A DNA stretch of 64,000 nucleotides, taken from Paracentrotus lividus. Taxonomy: Eukaryota > Echinodermata > Echinoidea > Camarodonta > Echinidae. Below the pieces are notes generated by a model. The model was not told the origin of the DNA. It did no database searches and was given only the letters and a program-made list of their open reading frames with translations. The translations under genes were made by a program, and so were the position numbers. The stretch spans positions 21,149,633 through 21,213,632 of the forward strand of contig CALNVZ010003430.1 in assembly GCA_940671915.1 (NCBI GenBank), read 5' to 3'. The stretch's first letter is position 1. The number at the start of each line of letters is the position of its first letter. Of this stretch, positions 35,770 to 48,585 are shown piece after piece.

Positions 35770-35842
35770 CGCCGCCAATGGTTATGACGCTGGTCTAGCA
35801 ATCCAGAGGTCGTGGTTTCGAATCCCGCCCGGGCAGCCTATG
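35770..35842 (+). repeat. tRNA-like block, possible pseudo-tRNA (AGC loop)
   Basis: GCCGCCA at the start pairs partly with GGGCAGC at the end; a loop CTAGCAA sits on a stem CTGG/CCAG; B box GGTTTCGAATCCC is close to consensus. The D arm is shortened. It could be a decayed tRNA-Ala-like gene or a SINE head. The mirrored copy (14610-14715) is heavily altered. Confidence 0.4.
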
Positions 35843-35888
35843 ATTTTTTTCATAGCCTGTCTGGTTTCAAATTTATCACACAGCAGTT

Positions 35889-37200
35889 GCGTGTGTTTCT
35901 ACCACATGGTTTCTACCGCTGGAGACAAATGAATAAATTACTTGTCTATCTTTTTATTGTAGATTGTGAACTACAAAGTAGAAATCCTTTTGGATAGACA
36001 AGAACTATAAGGAATAAAAAGCTAAAATGTATTTTGGAGCTATGACATCAGAACTGCAGGCTTATTTCCGAAGTAATAACATCTCAAAAACATAGATTTT
36101 ATTGTATGTATGTAGTAACAATCATATTCGACGCTTTCGAAACGCTTTCCGATGAACAACAGTCATATAATAATGATTATTTTGACGATTAAGACGCATT
36201 GGATCAGTAGGGCTTACTGCAGGGCTATTTTGAAACAAAAAACATCTTAAAAGGTAATCTTATTTGTTTATTTCGTTAGTAAGAATCCTCTTGGATAACA
36301 ACGACGCATTTTGAGCTGAAAACAAGTCAACAAGAAAATAAAAACAACAAAATCGCAAATGATAAGGATAAACGGTGCGGTTTGACTGGTATAAGTAACC
36401 TCCTATTTGGTTATATAGTTTGCTTGCTATAGAATTCAATTGTAATAAGCATGACATAATTAATTATTCCATTATGGTGGTTTTAAGCATTGCTTTAAAA
36501 GTTACTTTGAATATGTGAGAATACTATCTGTTATTCTTATATTAGCTTTCGTTGATATAATCATGATAATTGATGGAGTTGTAATGGTTCATTCCGTTTT
36601 AGGTGAATTTCTATTTTTGAGGAGTATAGATTATATTTTACACGTTTTATAGTATTTTATTCAACTCTTTTATGATTGGAATGTATTCTTTCAACAAGAA
36701 CAAACCACTCTAAATTGTCTTCTAAGATAGTATCAAGACAGAGTCTATGCTAAAATGACTAGTTAAGGATTCATGTATGTATGGATGCACACCGCAGTGG
36801 AAATTTGTTGAATTGTTGTTTGAAGTCAATGCCCGCTAGAATATAAGTCAGGAAGTGGGATATTCTTGCAGGAGATTTAAGTTTTACGGATTTGCCTTCT
36901 TTCTTGGAACTCTAAAGTCCCAAGATGAGCTCAAACCAGGTCTTATGACAAGATTTTAATTGCTATTTCATCAGGGGAAATCACTAGTCTTACTCGCGTT
37001 CACAATTAAGGGGATTCGTTAACTTTGAGAAAGTGAGGGGGACGAACGAAAGAAAATAAATAAATGAAGAAATAATGGTTGGAGAAAAGGGTATATGAAA
37101 GAAGAACATTCAAATCAATATGTTAACAGTAAATGGATTCTTACTGTGTCAAAATAAACAAATCAGTAAACTTTAAAAAGTAAACGAAATAAAATAGTCG
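35889..37200. other. AT-rich intergenic DNA, nothing recognised
   Basis: No coding, RNA or repeat signature beyond a weak repeat of TAGAAATCCTTTTGGATA / TAAGAATCCTCTTGGATA (about 35980 and 36281). Confidence 0.55.
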
Positions 37201-37204
37201 TCAA

Positions 37205-37700
37205 AACTCCAAAAACAAAATTACTTTCCATCCATCTTAAAATGCATTGATACAATAATATTATGGGAGTAGATGATAATTGCTCTCCAAGAACAAAATG
37301 ATGTCTTCATCCATATTAAATTTGTAAACATACAATAGTGGTTTTGATTTGAAATACATCATATTTCCCTCCACGAACGAAGGGATGTCCCTATTCAATT
37401 TGACATGTTTGATATGCAATGATATACCATTCCTGATTTGAAAGTGCGGGGAAATACTACATAATATTGCCCTCCAAAAACAAAAGAACGTCTCCATCCA
37501 ATTTGAATTTGCAACCATACAATACTATTCTTTAATAGAAATAGTAACTGAATTTGACTTCTAAGAACAAAATAGATGTCTCTATTCAATTTCAAAAGCA
37601 ATGATACAATTCCTGGTTTGAAATTGTGAGGGAGATAATGCGTGATATTGCCCACCTTGAAGTGCATTTATACAATTAATGCTCTTGTATATACCTGGAA
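37205..37700. repeat. Six-unit tandem array, 80-100 bp units
   Basis: Units start near 37206, 37284, 37367, 37470, 37557 and 37651. Each starts like CTCCAAGAACAAAA, continues with GATGTCTCCATYCAATTT and GCAATGATACAAT, and often ends in TTTGAAAT and an ATATTG block. Divergence between units is considerable. Confidence 0.75.
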
Positions 37701-37980
37701 GGCAGATGGCCTTTACACTTATACATCTCATCAGTCAGTCATTGTCCTTCAACAACAGCAACAAAAATATCAGATAAAACAGTCATGAACTCAACCACAA
37801 TGACGTCACTCATATTGTTACCATGGTGACCATAATATGTTAATCGTATTGTATAGGATGCCATAATCTTGGAATAATGGATAGGTGAGCGAGATGTTAA
37901 AGCGAGAGCGAGCTGACCATCACTCTCATTGATTGTGTGTTATAAATAAATAGTCTTAAAATATACCTTTTGAAATAATT

Positions 37981-38246
37981 ATTAACAATACAGTGTATAA
38001 ATTAACCTATAATATAATTTGGATTGGGAAACGAAAATGTTTTGAGGAGGAAAGTATTTGTTTTGCTCTTTGGTAACATGATTATTGCAGTATTAATTCA
38101 TTGAGTCATGAAAAAGGGAGTTCTTATTCAATTGGGACTGTTTTATCAGACTACACTGCTCATGATGTTGCATTGTGGGTTAGGAATAAGGGCAAAATTG
38201 AGTAGTTGAGGACTAGAGATGGCTTCTGGTTCGTATTGGCTTTAAT
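37981..38246 (+). repeat. Dispersed repeat, copy 1 of 3
   Basis: Shares ordered blocks with 43337-43627 (inverted) and 52741-52992: AAAATGTTTTGAGG, GGAAAGTA, GTAACATGATT, CTACACTGCTC, GTTAGGAAT and TGGTTCGTATTGGCTT. Non-coding; about 270 bp. Family not identified. Confidence 0.75.
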
Positions 38247-38287
38247 GTTGATGCTTGACATAAGGGAATGAGAGGGAATTATTTATG

Positions 38288-38312
38288 ATGATGATGATGA
38301 TGATAATGATGT
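38288..38312. repeat. GAT microsatellite
   Basis: Short run of GATGATGAT followed by AAT variants. Confidence 0.8.
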
Positions 38313-38499
38313 CCACTCCCTGGGCAAACGAACAAATTTATCGATATCTGATTGCTGTACAATAATTGGCTATCTGGAAATTTTATTAATATTTTACTGA
38401 CTAAACGTTAATCTAAAACGCATCACACGGTGATGAATACAACAGTAATTCTAACATTTGCCAGGCATTTCCCAAAAATAAGGAATATTTTCACGATTT

Positions 38500-38549
38500 A
38501 AAGCTTTCGGTTAGCATGTAGAAGCCTTATGGTGTTACCGAAAGCTTTC
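38500..38549. repeat. Small hairpin, AAAGCTTTCGGT arms
   Basis: AAAGCTTTCGGT at 38500 and its complement ACCGAAAGCTTT at 38538, with about 26 bp between. An isolated perfect 12-bp stem; nothing adjacent explains it. Confidence 0.6.
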
Positions 38550-39099
38550 AGTAATTTGAAATGCTAACTCATCATGCATGTCATGGAAACGTACAGAAAA
38601 TCATGTATTGCTTAAAAGGAGTATTTTGTGTTCGTTTAAAAGAAATGTTCGACCGACAACAGTGTCATTCTCTATGGACGACATAATAATAATATGTTTT
38701 ACTCGGGAAGAATATTGAAAACGCAGCGGAGTGTAGTCGTTCTTTTATAATCCTTTGAAAGTATGCAGCTCTGAACTGGGGCAGGCTCGGGATTAATGAA
38801 AGTGCCCCTGAGTTTTCCTGGAAATCGACATTAGATTGATCCGACTAAATCAAATCAGTACCATGGCAACCTCGCTCACGCTGCAAGCTTAAAGGCCACG
38901 GTGATAATATTTTGTCGGGGTTTTTTTTGTCCAGTGGGGGTGAAATATTCTTCTGCACAGTCTGATGACAATAACATTGTATTGGTGTGTATATATAGAC
39001 TCTATTGAATTCATGATTGTTTAGACCGATATGTGATATACAACGTTTAATTTGTATAAAATGATATTATTGCAGGGTAAATATATATCATGTTCTAGT

Positions 39100-39287
39100 T
39101 TTGTTTTTTGTTTTTTCTCGTCTCTTCTTCTCTTTCCGGTGTCAATAGTGATTTTCTTTTTACTATTTTAGCGCGCTTTCTTTCTCGTCATCTCTCTCTC
39201 TCTCTCTCTCTCCTCCTCTCTCTCTCTCTATTTTTTCTCTTTCTCTTTCTCTTTCTCTCTCTATTTTTTTCTGTTTCTGTTTCTCTT

Positions 39288-39320
<33 letters not shown>

Positions 39321-41419
39321 ATTTCTCTTTCTCACTCCATCTCTCTTTCCCTCTCTCTCATTCTCTCTCCTTTCTACCACTCCTTTTTTAATTTTCTCGA
39401 TATTTTTTTTCTGAAATGAACTTTTTTTCTGCTTCGCTTATTTTCAACCTCTTTCTTCTAACTTTATTGGTTTCTTGTAAAAAGACGAAAAGGGATGATA
39501 AAAGTTATTAACATAATCACAGAGACTTTTACAATAATGTGTGTCGCTTTTAAACAGGCAGACAAGCACGACTTTAATTAAAATTCTATATGAAATTGAC
39601 ATTTAAATTAAACCTGCACTGATAATTAGACCAACCTCGGCCTATATAGCTCCTAGAATTTCTGAGAATTTATTAACCATGTTGATCAAAATGACCTGGT
39701 TGTTCAATTGGTTCAGTTCTGACAATTTTTATATCGATACAAGAGAATAGTTTTTGCAGTGATCTCCCTCTATCTCTCTCTTATTAAAATAAAAACCTTT
39801 CTCTTCACCCTCGTTTATTTTCGATCATATTTATTTTTCGAGCTTTACAACATTCATTTTACTCTGCATAAAAGGGGTAGAGAGAGGGTGTGAGATAGAG
39901 CAAGAGGGAGAGGGGTAACCTTTCCCCATGATGGACATAATGAGTTGAGATTTAAAAAACAACAAACAAACAAACAAAAAACACGACTTTGATTGAAATT
40001 TAATATGAAATTGACCTGTAACCCATTCTGTTGAGACCAACCTCTGCCTATAGCTTCCAGAATTTCTCGGAATTTGTTAATCATATTCATTGAAATGACC
40101 TGGTTTGTTAAATTAGTTCATTTCTGAAATTTTAAAATCAGTACACAGTATTGCTTTTGCCCGGTATTTATGTTTTTCTATTTCTCACTCTCAATATTAT
40201 TTTTAATATAAACCTCTCTTCTCTCCCTCACTTATTCTCAATCTCGTATTTTTCTAGCTTTATAATTTTACCCTGAATAAAACGGGGTATATATAGAGAC
40301 AAAGAGGAAATTACCACCATTCAAATTTGACGAAATATTTAAAACAAACACGACTTTGATTGAAATTCAACATGAAATCGACCTATATACTCAACAATAC
40401 ATCAATAAATCTACTGTATAGCTCCTAGAATTTCTCGGAAATTTGCTTATCATACATAGCGATTATTGATTTTGTGGTAAATCCTTGGTTTGATGTTTGA
40501 AGTGCATTCTTCCCATCTCATACGCTAATTTTCGGAATATTAATCTTTCTCTCCCCCCCCCTTCTCTCTCTCCATTTCTCTCTGTCTCTATCTTTCTATT
40601 CAAACTCTCTCTCTATTGTCTCTCTATTCCCTCTTCTCCCTTGCTTGTTCTCGTTTTATTTCCCAATAAAATAATAAAAGGACAAAGAGAGATCAAGGAG
40701 TTTTCTAGCATAACCATTTCGACGAAATGTATCGATTGAAATTGCTAAACAATCACGAATGTGGTTGAAATTCAATAAGGAATCGACACAAAGATAATAA
40801 ATACATTCAGTTAATGAAACCCCAACCTCAACTCCTTCACTAAATTTCTCGGAAATCGTTAACCCTATATATTTCATTGAGTTTATAGTTCTGACATTTT
40901 AGAATCGATACAATTATTATCATTTATTTTTTGCAACGCACTTTTTTTTTGTAGCTCTCTTTCTGTTGTTTCTATTATTTCTTCTAAACAAATACTCTCT
41001 CTCTTCTTCCTTGTTTATTCTTGTTCTATTTATACATTTACCAATAAATAAATGGGAAAGAGAGAGTATGAGATTTCTAGCAAAACAATTTCGACGAAAT
41101 CTGTATCGATAGAACTCGTAAAACAAACACAGACTTTGGTTGAAATTCAATACTGAATCGACCTAGTTAATAAATGCGTTATTTGAATAAACCTCGATCC
41201 AGCTCCCCGACTAATTTTCTTGGAATTAATTAACCATATTCACCAGAGTGACCTGATTAATTGAGTTTAGTTCTGACATTTCAGAATCAATATATTATAA
41301 TATATCTCTCTCTCTCTCCCTCCATTTTTAAAAAAATATTTCTCACTCCATTTAGATGTGTGTGTATTCTCTTCCTCCCTCTCTTTCTCTTCCCATCTCC
41401 CTTTCGCTGTTTATCTCTC

Positions 41420-41460
<41 letters not shown>

Positions 41461-41500
41461 TCCTCCTTTTCTCCTTCCTTCTTGGAGACGGCAGATTTGA
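39100..41500. repeat. Tandem array of about 370-415-bp units
   Basis: The anchor CACGACTTTGATTGAAATT recurs at 39567, 39982, 40349, 40754 and 41128. Each unit then has AATTGACCTRT, GCTCCTAGAATTTCTCGGAA, AACCATATTCA, GACCTGGTT, CTGACATTTTAGAATCGATA and a CT-rich tract with AATAAA. Spacings alternate 415, 367, 405 and 374 bp. The longest CT tract (39190-39370) starts the array. Short Ser/Leu/Phe frames are CT repeat. Confidence 0.85.
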
Positions 41501-41977
41501 AATTAAAAATTTAAATCAAAGTATTAACAAAATATACTTTTGCAGAAAGTCGAGCTCAATCATTGTTAAAAATGAAAAAATAGATCTAGTGTTGTCATTT
41601 CGATATTCAAAATGTTGAATGTTTAAAAACTAAGGAAAAATAATCTTATATCCGTTTTTTATAATTTCAAGGAAATACTTTTCAACGACACTTGCTTTTC
41701 TTCTCAAATATCTCTCAAGAGGTTTCTCCTATATTCTTATACAATACGGCTAAAAACATTTCTACGAAAATGGATAAAGAAACCACAATTGCACGCAACT
41801 CATTTTCTCTAATTTGATATTTAAACAAAGAACAAGAATTATTGTAAGATAAACTTGGAAACGCCCCGGAAAATCATGATAATTATGACTCGCGGAAAAG
41901 GCTTCCCCAGAGTTACGCTTCACATGAAAATAAAAATGTTTTACATTTCAATTTATTCGTTATCTCCACGATGTGTT

Positions 41978-42013
<36 letters not shown>

Positions 42014-43336
42014 TAGAATGTAACCTTCCTCTGGGCACTAGGCCTATAATTGAAATGCATTGCCATTGCTATCTCTCTGAATAATTCATCTGATAAAGAG
42101 TGATTTCGCCTTTGAGCATTTCATTTTGAATTTTAATTGTTGCGATATCTAAATGATTAATGTCATCTTTGACATGCCTTTGACTTCATTTTTTTGGGCG
42201 AATCATTCAAACCACGGGAGACTTTCTTGCCGGTTTCATTAAGAAAAAAAGAAAAAAAAAATGTTTAACAAATGTTGTTGTGGTTGAAGGCTTAAGATTA
42301 TAGCTATAGATATGATCTTAGCATTTTTATTGAAATAGTCCTTCATTTTAACTGGACACCTAGCTTTCTATGACAATAAATGTCATATAAAGCCAAACAT
42401 TATTTATTGGTAGCCGTTTTGCCGACTGAAGTAACCTTTTAAAGCAGCCTTTACCTGGAGGTAATGAGAAAATTACACTAAAGTCATCTCAAAAGCCACG
42501 TACGCCATTTTTTCTTGGAAAGATAGCACGAGTCACGTCATATTCCAAGACACTCAGTCGATTTTGGCAAAGACGGTGACACTTAAGATAATTCTTGCTT
42601 TATTGCCAACCTATATAATGTGGTTTCGAATAACAAAACCCTGACTGAAAAGTAAGAAGAAAATATCAAAAAGAAAAAAATTTAGCTTTTCGATTTGATC
42701 ACGTGATTTTCACTTTAGTCTCGTGATTGGTCGATTTCCTTAATATCCTTTGAGCCTGAACGTAAAAAAGCAAACATTGGGTAAGGATCAGGAAACCTAC
42801 GACTTTTAGGCCTATCCGAGGGACATGGTTATTTATGAGGATTAAAACCTCGCACTTATACTCGAACCCGGAATCTGCTGTGTATGTAAACCAATGACTG
42901 CATGAAACACCATTTTTAATCATTATCATTTGGAATGAGGGGCTATTTGATGTTGGGCAAATGTTCAGATTTTTCACGAGTTCACCCCCCCCCCCCTCAA
43001 GAAATTCCAGAACATGAACGGATGATGATTAATACTATCTTGTTTCAAACTATATTTTATATTCTCATTAGTTTCTCTCTCTCTCTCTCTCTCTTTCTCC
43101 CTCTTCTTTTCCATGAGCAATTAATATAACATGTAATTAATAATGATTTGATAACATAATTACAGAATTTGAAATATTTTTGAAAATCTAAATGTAATAT
43201 TATCAACATACCCGGATACCCGACGCATGTAATATAATGATGAGACCATATTATTTTGCTCTTATACGACACTTGCTCTGAGACTTAATTCGTCTAAGAT
43301 GTATAGGTTTAAGGTAGCAATATGGTTTTATGTTAG
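41501..43336. other. Intergenic DNA, homopolymers only
   Basis: Poly-T at 41979-42012, A-runs near 42244, poly-C at 42987-42997 and CT at 43075-43092. No supported gene. Confidence 0.55.
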
Positions 43337-43627
43337 GTTTAAAGCCAATACGAACCAACAGGTATGTATATCACCACCTCAAAGGCCTCAACTATACTCA
43401 GTGCTGCCCTGAGTCCTAACCCATAATGCAACACACCGAGCAGTGTAATTTTATAATACAGACCCGTTGGAAAGATAACACACATTTCACTACTCAATAA
43501 AGTCTCCCCGCTAAAATTATGTTACCAAGTATAGCAAAACAAATACTTCTTCCCTCAAAACATTTCACTTTCCCACTACAAATTAAATTATAGATTAATT
43601 CATAATATAAACTGTATTGTTAATAGT
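43337..43627 (-). repeat. Dispersed repeat, copy 2 of 3
   Basis: Reverse-complement copy of 37981-38246, starting AAAGCCAATACGAACCA and containing GAGCAGTGTAATTTTAT and CCCTCAAAACATTTCACTTT. Confidence 0.75.
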
Positions 43628-46600
43628 TATATCAAAATGCATCAAGGCTACCTATTCCTAACACACATTCAGAGTGTTAGTTAGTTCGCTCTAGCTCTTT
43701 CTTTAATGTAGGTTATAGGGTTAAGTCCAGGGTGTTTTTCATTCGATAAGTGGCCGATAATAATTGACTATCTTCTGCTGATGTGGAAGTATTATGGGAT
43801 AGCGAGTAACTTTTATCCAATCATATAGGGACTTATATTCATTCATTGATTTGTTCTATACCGGAACTGCTAGAAGCCCCCCCACTCAAGAAAATAAATA
43901 ATAATAAAAAAAATAAAAAAAATAGAAAATCCAACATTTACATCTCTTTCTCGCAAAATTGTTATATCTACAGGTCATTTACAGATTTTCCTAATTGGTC
44001 GTATTGAAACTTAAGATTAAAACAGTATAGAAAAAAAAAATTCGGGTAAACAATATCATAATGTTCCAAGGGCATAGACTAAAACAAAGTCTTGAAGGGA
44101 AAATAAAAGTCTGCTATCGTGTGCACTGACCTTGGGGCAATATTTTGCCGACACAAGAAGCACATAATGATCATTAATATTCATTAAATTAATAAATAAG
44201 GTAAATCTCGTTTGTACTTATTAATAATTCTATAAAAAGGTCTTTTCTTATCATGTTCATGAAATTTCAAGGACAAGTATAACGTGTATGTTTTTTAATC
44301 CTTAGATAAATTACAACATCTGCTCCAGGCAATCATTAAATATATATTAACTTAATAACTTTATGGAAGCTTGTTGAATATTCATGTCGTTTTTGTATGA
44401 TGTTCAGGAGGATGATCAATGAAAGGTTTTGCAAAATAATACCGAATACCAGAGGGGGGAAAAGTATTTTCAAGTTCACTTGGTTGGTTTGTTTTAAGCA
44501 CTTGATGATTCTTGTTGATGCAATGTATTTTAAGAGTTTTATTTTTACGCGCATTATCGCATACCATGCTAGCGTGGCTATACATAATGTCATGCATATA
44601 GAGACCCGTAGCTCAGACTTATTTGCGGGAAAGCCAAATAAATTGGTAATTTAATTAGTTTGTCACCCCTCTACTTTAGTTACGTCTAATTCTATTGATA
44701 ATCATGATAATATATATATATATATGAATATAAATCGACGCCAAATTCCGAGAAACATTTGCATTGAGTAATGTAAATTAATGCTATCTGGATCGATATG
44801 ATCTTGTATTGGAAAAATTGAAATGTTGAGGCGATGAATTTGCTTACAGAAAACACATGATCTCCCAACAGGGAAATTTAAATCTTCAAATTAGATCTCA
44901 AATTATGTTGGAAGGCGGACAGGCGTTGCTTGCGGTTTGATGAAATATTAGTGAATGAATTTTGATGTCTAAGAATAATGACGAGCAAGAATTATGTTTT
45001 GATTTTTTAAATTTCATTCTTTTTTTTTTCTTCTATTTTTGTTGTTGTTGCTAGCAAGAGACCAGTTTAGAAATTTATAATTTCATGCATTTTTTTTTTT
45101 TTTTTTTTTGTTAAAGTTGTTCTTTACAAATCCGAAAGGTTGTCAGACGTTAACTTTGTCAGACAAAGCAGTCCCCACTCCCCAGATATATAATTATGAT
45201 TAGAAAAATCAATTGCACCGGGCTAGTTTTTTTATTGTAAAAATATAGAAAATATATATTGTTATATACTTTTGGAATAATATCTATACATTAAGGATGT
45301 TTTGCTAACGTGGATCATAGTAGTCCTGTCTACTCCTGCAGCTGCTTTTTTAAGCAAATAAAAATCTAATGATGTTCAACTTAATATCTAAAAAAAGATA
45401 TAAGAAAAGTCCTATATGGTTTCTCATGAAGAAGATTAAGGGCGTGGCTTCGACCTTCTTAGTCACATTCTAGAAACTCGACTCCTAAATAATTACTCGA
45501 TCATCAATAAACTACACCTTAAACAGAATCCTGCAATTCTTTTTTTTTTTTGGGGGGGGGGGGGCGGGTTCGTTGCATGATTGATTGTCGCTTTCATGTG
45601 TGTGACTGGGATCGTAAATATATACATTTTTGTAAATTAAGTTCATAAAGAAGGTCGTCTGCATTCTTTTAATGTTAATCCCTACATAAATCCTTTACAA
45701 ATTAAAGATCATTATTATGCTATTTTATAGGCCATACACGAGCAAGATGTCTGTACGTTTGCTATAGCCGCGTCGAAACTCAAAGCATACGTAGGTAAAG
45801 AGAGATGTAAAATTAACAAACGGGGAAATATCATTCCGAACTGTTTAGTTTTTAGGAAACAAACAGATAAATGTAAACGGAAACGGGCAACGAAGGAAAT
45901 ATTTATTATATTGAATCAGTACTATATTGAATAATACTTAATTGAGCTTGTGTAGAGGGGAGGGAGTGAGAAATTGATTTGGGATGACTCGCTGTGAGAT
46001 GGTTCCAGGAAAAGCATGTCAAAACACACTCTGTTGGTTTACGATTTGAGCGCCGCGGGCGAGCTGGCCGCGTTCGTTCTTACGAAAAACCGCGCGAAAA
46101 CACTTGAAACAAAATAAGTTGTTTTCCAAAGAGGATTCTACAAAAAATAACAACAACACAATCTAGGGAGAGAGAGGAAAAATGGAATTAAAATTCTTCT
46201 CTTGTATTGAACGATTGACAGGTATGTAACTAATACGATGAATGTCATTTCTTTGTGCACTTAAAATGTTTTGTGAAATGTGAAATACTTAAACTAAACT
46301 GCAAAACTGAAATTCTAAAACCTTCAAAAATAAAAGGTTCATACTTTCTAATACTTTTCATTTTTGTTGCATTTATCAGCGCCGCAAAAAACAATAACAA
46401 CACCATCAATAAGAATTTTGAATGACCTTTACAGTCTTTGAATAATTATTGATTAAACAAAATGTTTACAATAATACTAATTGATATGTTCTTCGTGTTT
46501 ACTTTTAGACCTAGGTTAGGAAAATCAAAATTTTCTCAGCTCCCTGCTTCAAGTAACAGAATAATCAATGTTCAACTCAAACGGTGGTTCTGAGAAATAA

Positions 46601-46690
46601 ACAATCCACTGTGTCATTAAAAAAAAAAACCCTTCAAAATATTATGTACAAGCATGTCACAGTAAACTGATAACGACATTGTTGTAACCC
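43628..46690. other. AT-rich intergenic DNA, no gene
   Basis: Short microsatellite (TA)n at 44709-44726, poly-T at 45088-45109, T/G run 45540-45564. A CpG-rich patch lies at 46050-46100 (GAGCGCCGCGGGCGAG). No frames with recognisable domains. Confidence 0.5.
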
Positions 46691-46764
46691 TTGACTCGGA
46701 AAAAGTCCACCCGATACCTTGATATTGGCGCGGTGTGGATTCCATCGTTATTAATGCTCTTGAA

Positions 46765-46880
46765 CTTTATTATGACGTCATAGATTGTTGTACTTCCCGC
46801 CAAAATATTCGCGGTATTTCGCGCCCACGGCAATTAGATATCGGAGCGGATCGTTTCTCGCTTGCGGGACGTCATGGCAG
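46765..46880. promoter_or_regulatory. CRE plus two E2F-like sites, promoter-like
   Basis: A perfect CRE TGACGTCA (46773-46780), an E2F-like TTCCCGCCAAAA (46794-46804) and a second E2F-like TTTCGCGC (46817-46824) lie within 52 bp, in a GC-richer patch. An ATG at 46874 opens only 41 codons (to 46999). The cluster could mark a promoter whose exons are not recognisable, or chance. Confidence 0.3.
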
Positions 46881-47194
46881 TGTCTTTATTAAAGTGCATG
46901 CAGTTCTTGCATAAAAGTATCACTCAGAACCAATATATTGTTGTTGTCTCAAAATTTGCTGTTAGTCGTAAATATTTATGTTACGGGGCAATGGTCTAAT
47001 ATTCAGATGATTGTATAACCTCAACCAGGGCTGGTATACTCAGAGAGCTGTCATTGCATGTAATGTAAAAACTTTATCCAATGCAAATTCGTTTTACGTC
47101 AATTTTCTTATTTTCTGTCAATTTGTTTTGATCACATCGTACGTCAATGGTAGATGTGAAGACATGATAGATCAGACAATTCAAATCATTTCGG

Positions 47195-47954
47195 TTAAAG
47201 GGGAAGGAAACCCTACAAATTCATTAAATTGTACAAAAACAGGAAAATCAAAGAAGCTGATCAATGAAAATTTGAGAAAAAATGAATGAATAATAAGAAA
47301 GTTATGAGCACTTGAATGTTGTGATCACTACTGCTATGGGGGTCCTCAAATTGGCAACGGGCCCAAAGATGTGTGATGTCATACATGAACAACTTGTAAC
47401 AAAAAGTAACAACTTTTGTACATATTTCACTCAAATTGCCTTTTTTAATTTTTTATTAATTCCATTAAAAGATCTGAGATTCTTTTCATGGGAGAACATG
47501 TAATACAAGTTCACAAAATATAATCACGTGTGAAGAGTCTGTACTATACCATTACAATGAGGAAAAAGAAGATTTTTTTGTATTTTTTTGTATGTCATAT
47601 GGGATAGTTGTTCATGTGTGACATCACACATCTTGCCAGTGTTGCCAGTGTTGCCATGTTGCCAGTGTGAGGATCTCCATAGCGTTAGTGATCACAACAT
47701 TCAAATGCACATAACTTTCTTATTCAGCTAGGGCCGCGAAGCTGGGGGGGGGCTAGGGGGGGGGCTAGGGGGGGGGCTACAGCCCCCCCCCCCCCACTTT
47801 TTTTCAGCCAACGTGTACAAAAATGCAAAAATTATCATACATTTGTGATTTTTAGCTGTTCAGGCCCCCCCCCCACTTCGGCTCAGCCCCTCCACTTTCA
47901 AAAACGCTCCGCGGCTCCTGTTATTATTATTTTCAATGTTTCATTCTCCTTTAA
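47195..47954. mobile_element. Foldback element with nested insertion
   Basis: Outer ends TTAAAGGGGAAGGAAAC (left) and TTTCATTCTCCTTTAA (right). Inner inverted blocks: ATAAGAAAGTTATG, TTGAATGTTGTGATCACTA, the GATGTGTGATGTCA block and CATGAACAAC, all repeated inverted at 47605-47722. No coding capacity. The right end is interrupted by another element at 47728-47919. Confidence 0.8.
47728..47919. mobile_element. 190-bp G/C-run element nested in the foldback
   Basis: Begins CTAGGGCCGCGAAGC and ends GCTCCGCGGCTCC, roughly complementary; inside are G runs, C runs and the phrase ACTTTTTTTCAGCC. It splits the right arm of the surrounding foldback, so it is the younger insertion. Confidence 0.65.
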
Positions 47955-48234
47955 ATTTGGTAAGAAAACGAATTTACATGCCATTATGAATGAATAATGA
48001 AATTCAACTTGGTGATTCGTATAGAAGCCAGCTAAAGTCAATTTTGATATGATTTATGGTCCTGTTTCTGTTTAGATACATACATAAACTCTGCAATACA
48101 AGATGAAGGCGTAAATCGCCCAAACAGCTGAAATGAGCTGTTACAACTCTTTTCTTCAGACAAAACCATGCTTGTTGAAATTTTTAAACATAAATATATG
48201 ACTCATCCCCCTTCCCATGCCCCCCCCCGTAAAT

Positions 48235-48585
48235 TGCCATTTGGTCTAAACCCACTTTGACTAATTGGTCTAATTGCCACTTTGCCTATTTGATATTTTG
48301 TCAAACTCATTTTATCTAATGTCCACTTGGTCTAACACTATTTAGGCCTATAGTCAATTTTGTAACAAATTGATAATAGACCAATATTCATTTTGGAATT
48401 AGACATGCAATTATACCAGCTGGCTACGAGACGCATTGGAAATTAGACCAAGTGGTCATGAAACCAAATGAGATTTAGACCAAGTATGTATTAGACCAAG
48501 GGAAAATTAGACCAACTTGACCAAATGGGTTTAGCCCATGTGGTATTAGACAATCAGAATATATTGCCAACTGATGTTAGACCTA
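48235..48585. repeat. GTCTAAT-rich foldback family, second full member
   Basis: Same word order as 4425-4768, including the centre TTGTAACAAATTGATAATAG and the right end GTGGTATTAGACAATCAGA. Left half TTTGGTCTAA words, right half TTAGACCAA words. Confidence 0.75.

Noticed and set aside
35770-35842. Functional tRNA-Ala gene
   Set aside because: The D arm is shortened and the acceptor stem has mismatches; a SINE head or pseudo-tRNA fits better.
37205-37700. CRISPR-like array
   Set aside because: Repeats are diverged along their whole length with no constant repeat/unique spacer pattern, and the genome is eukaryotic.
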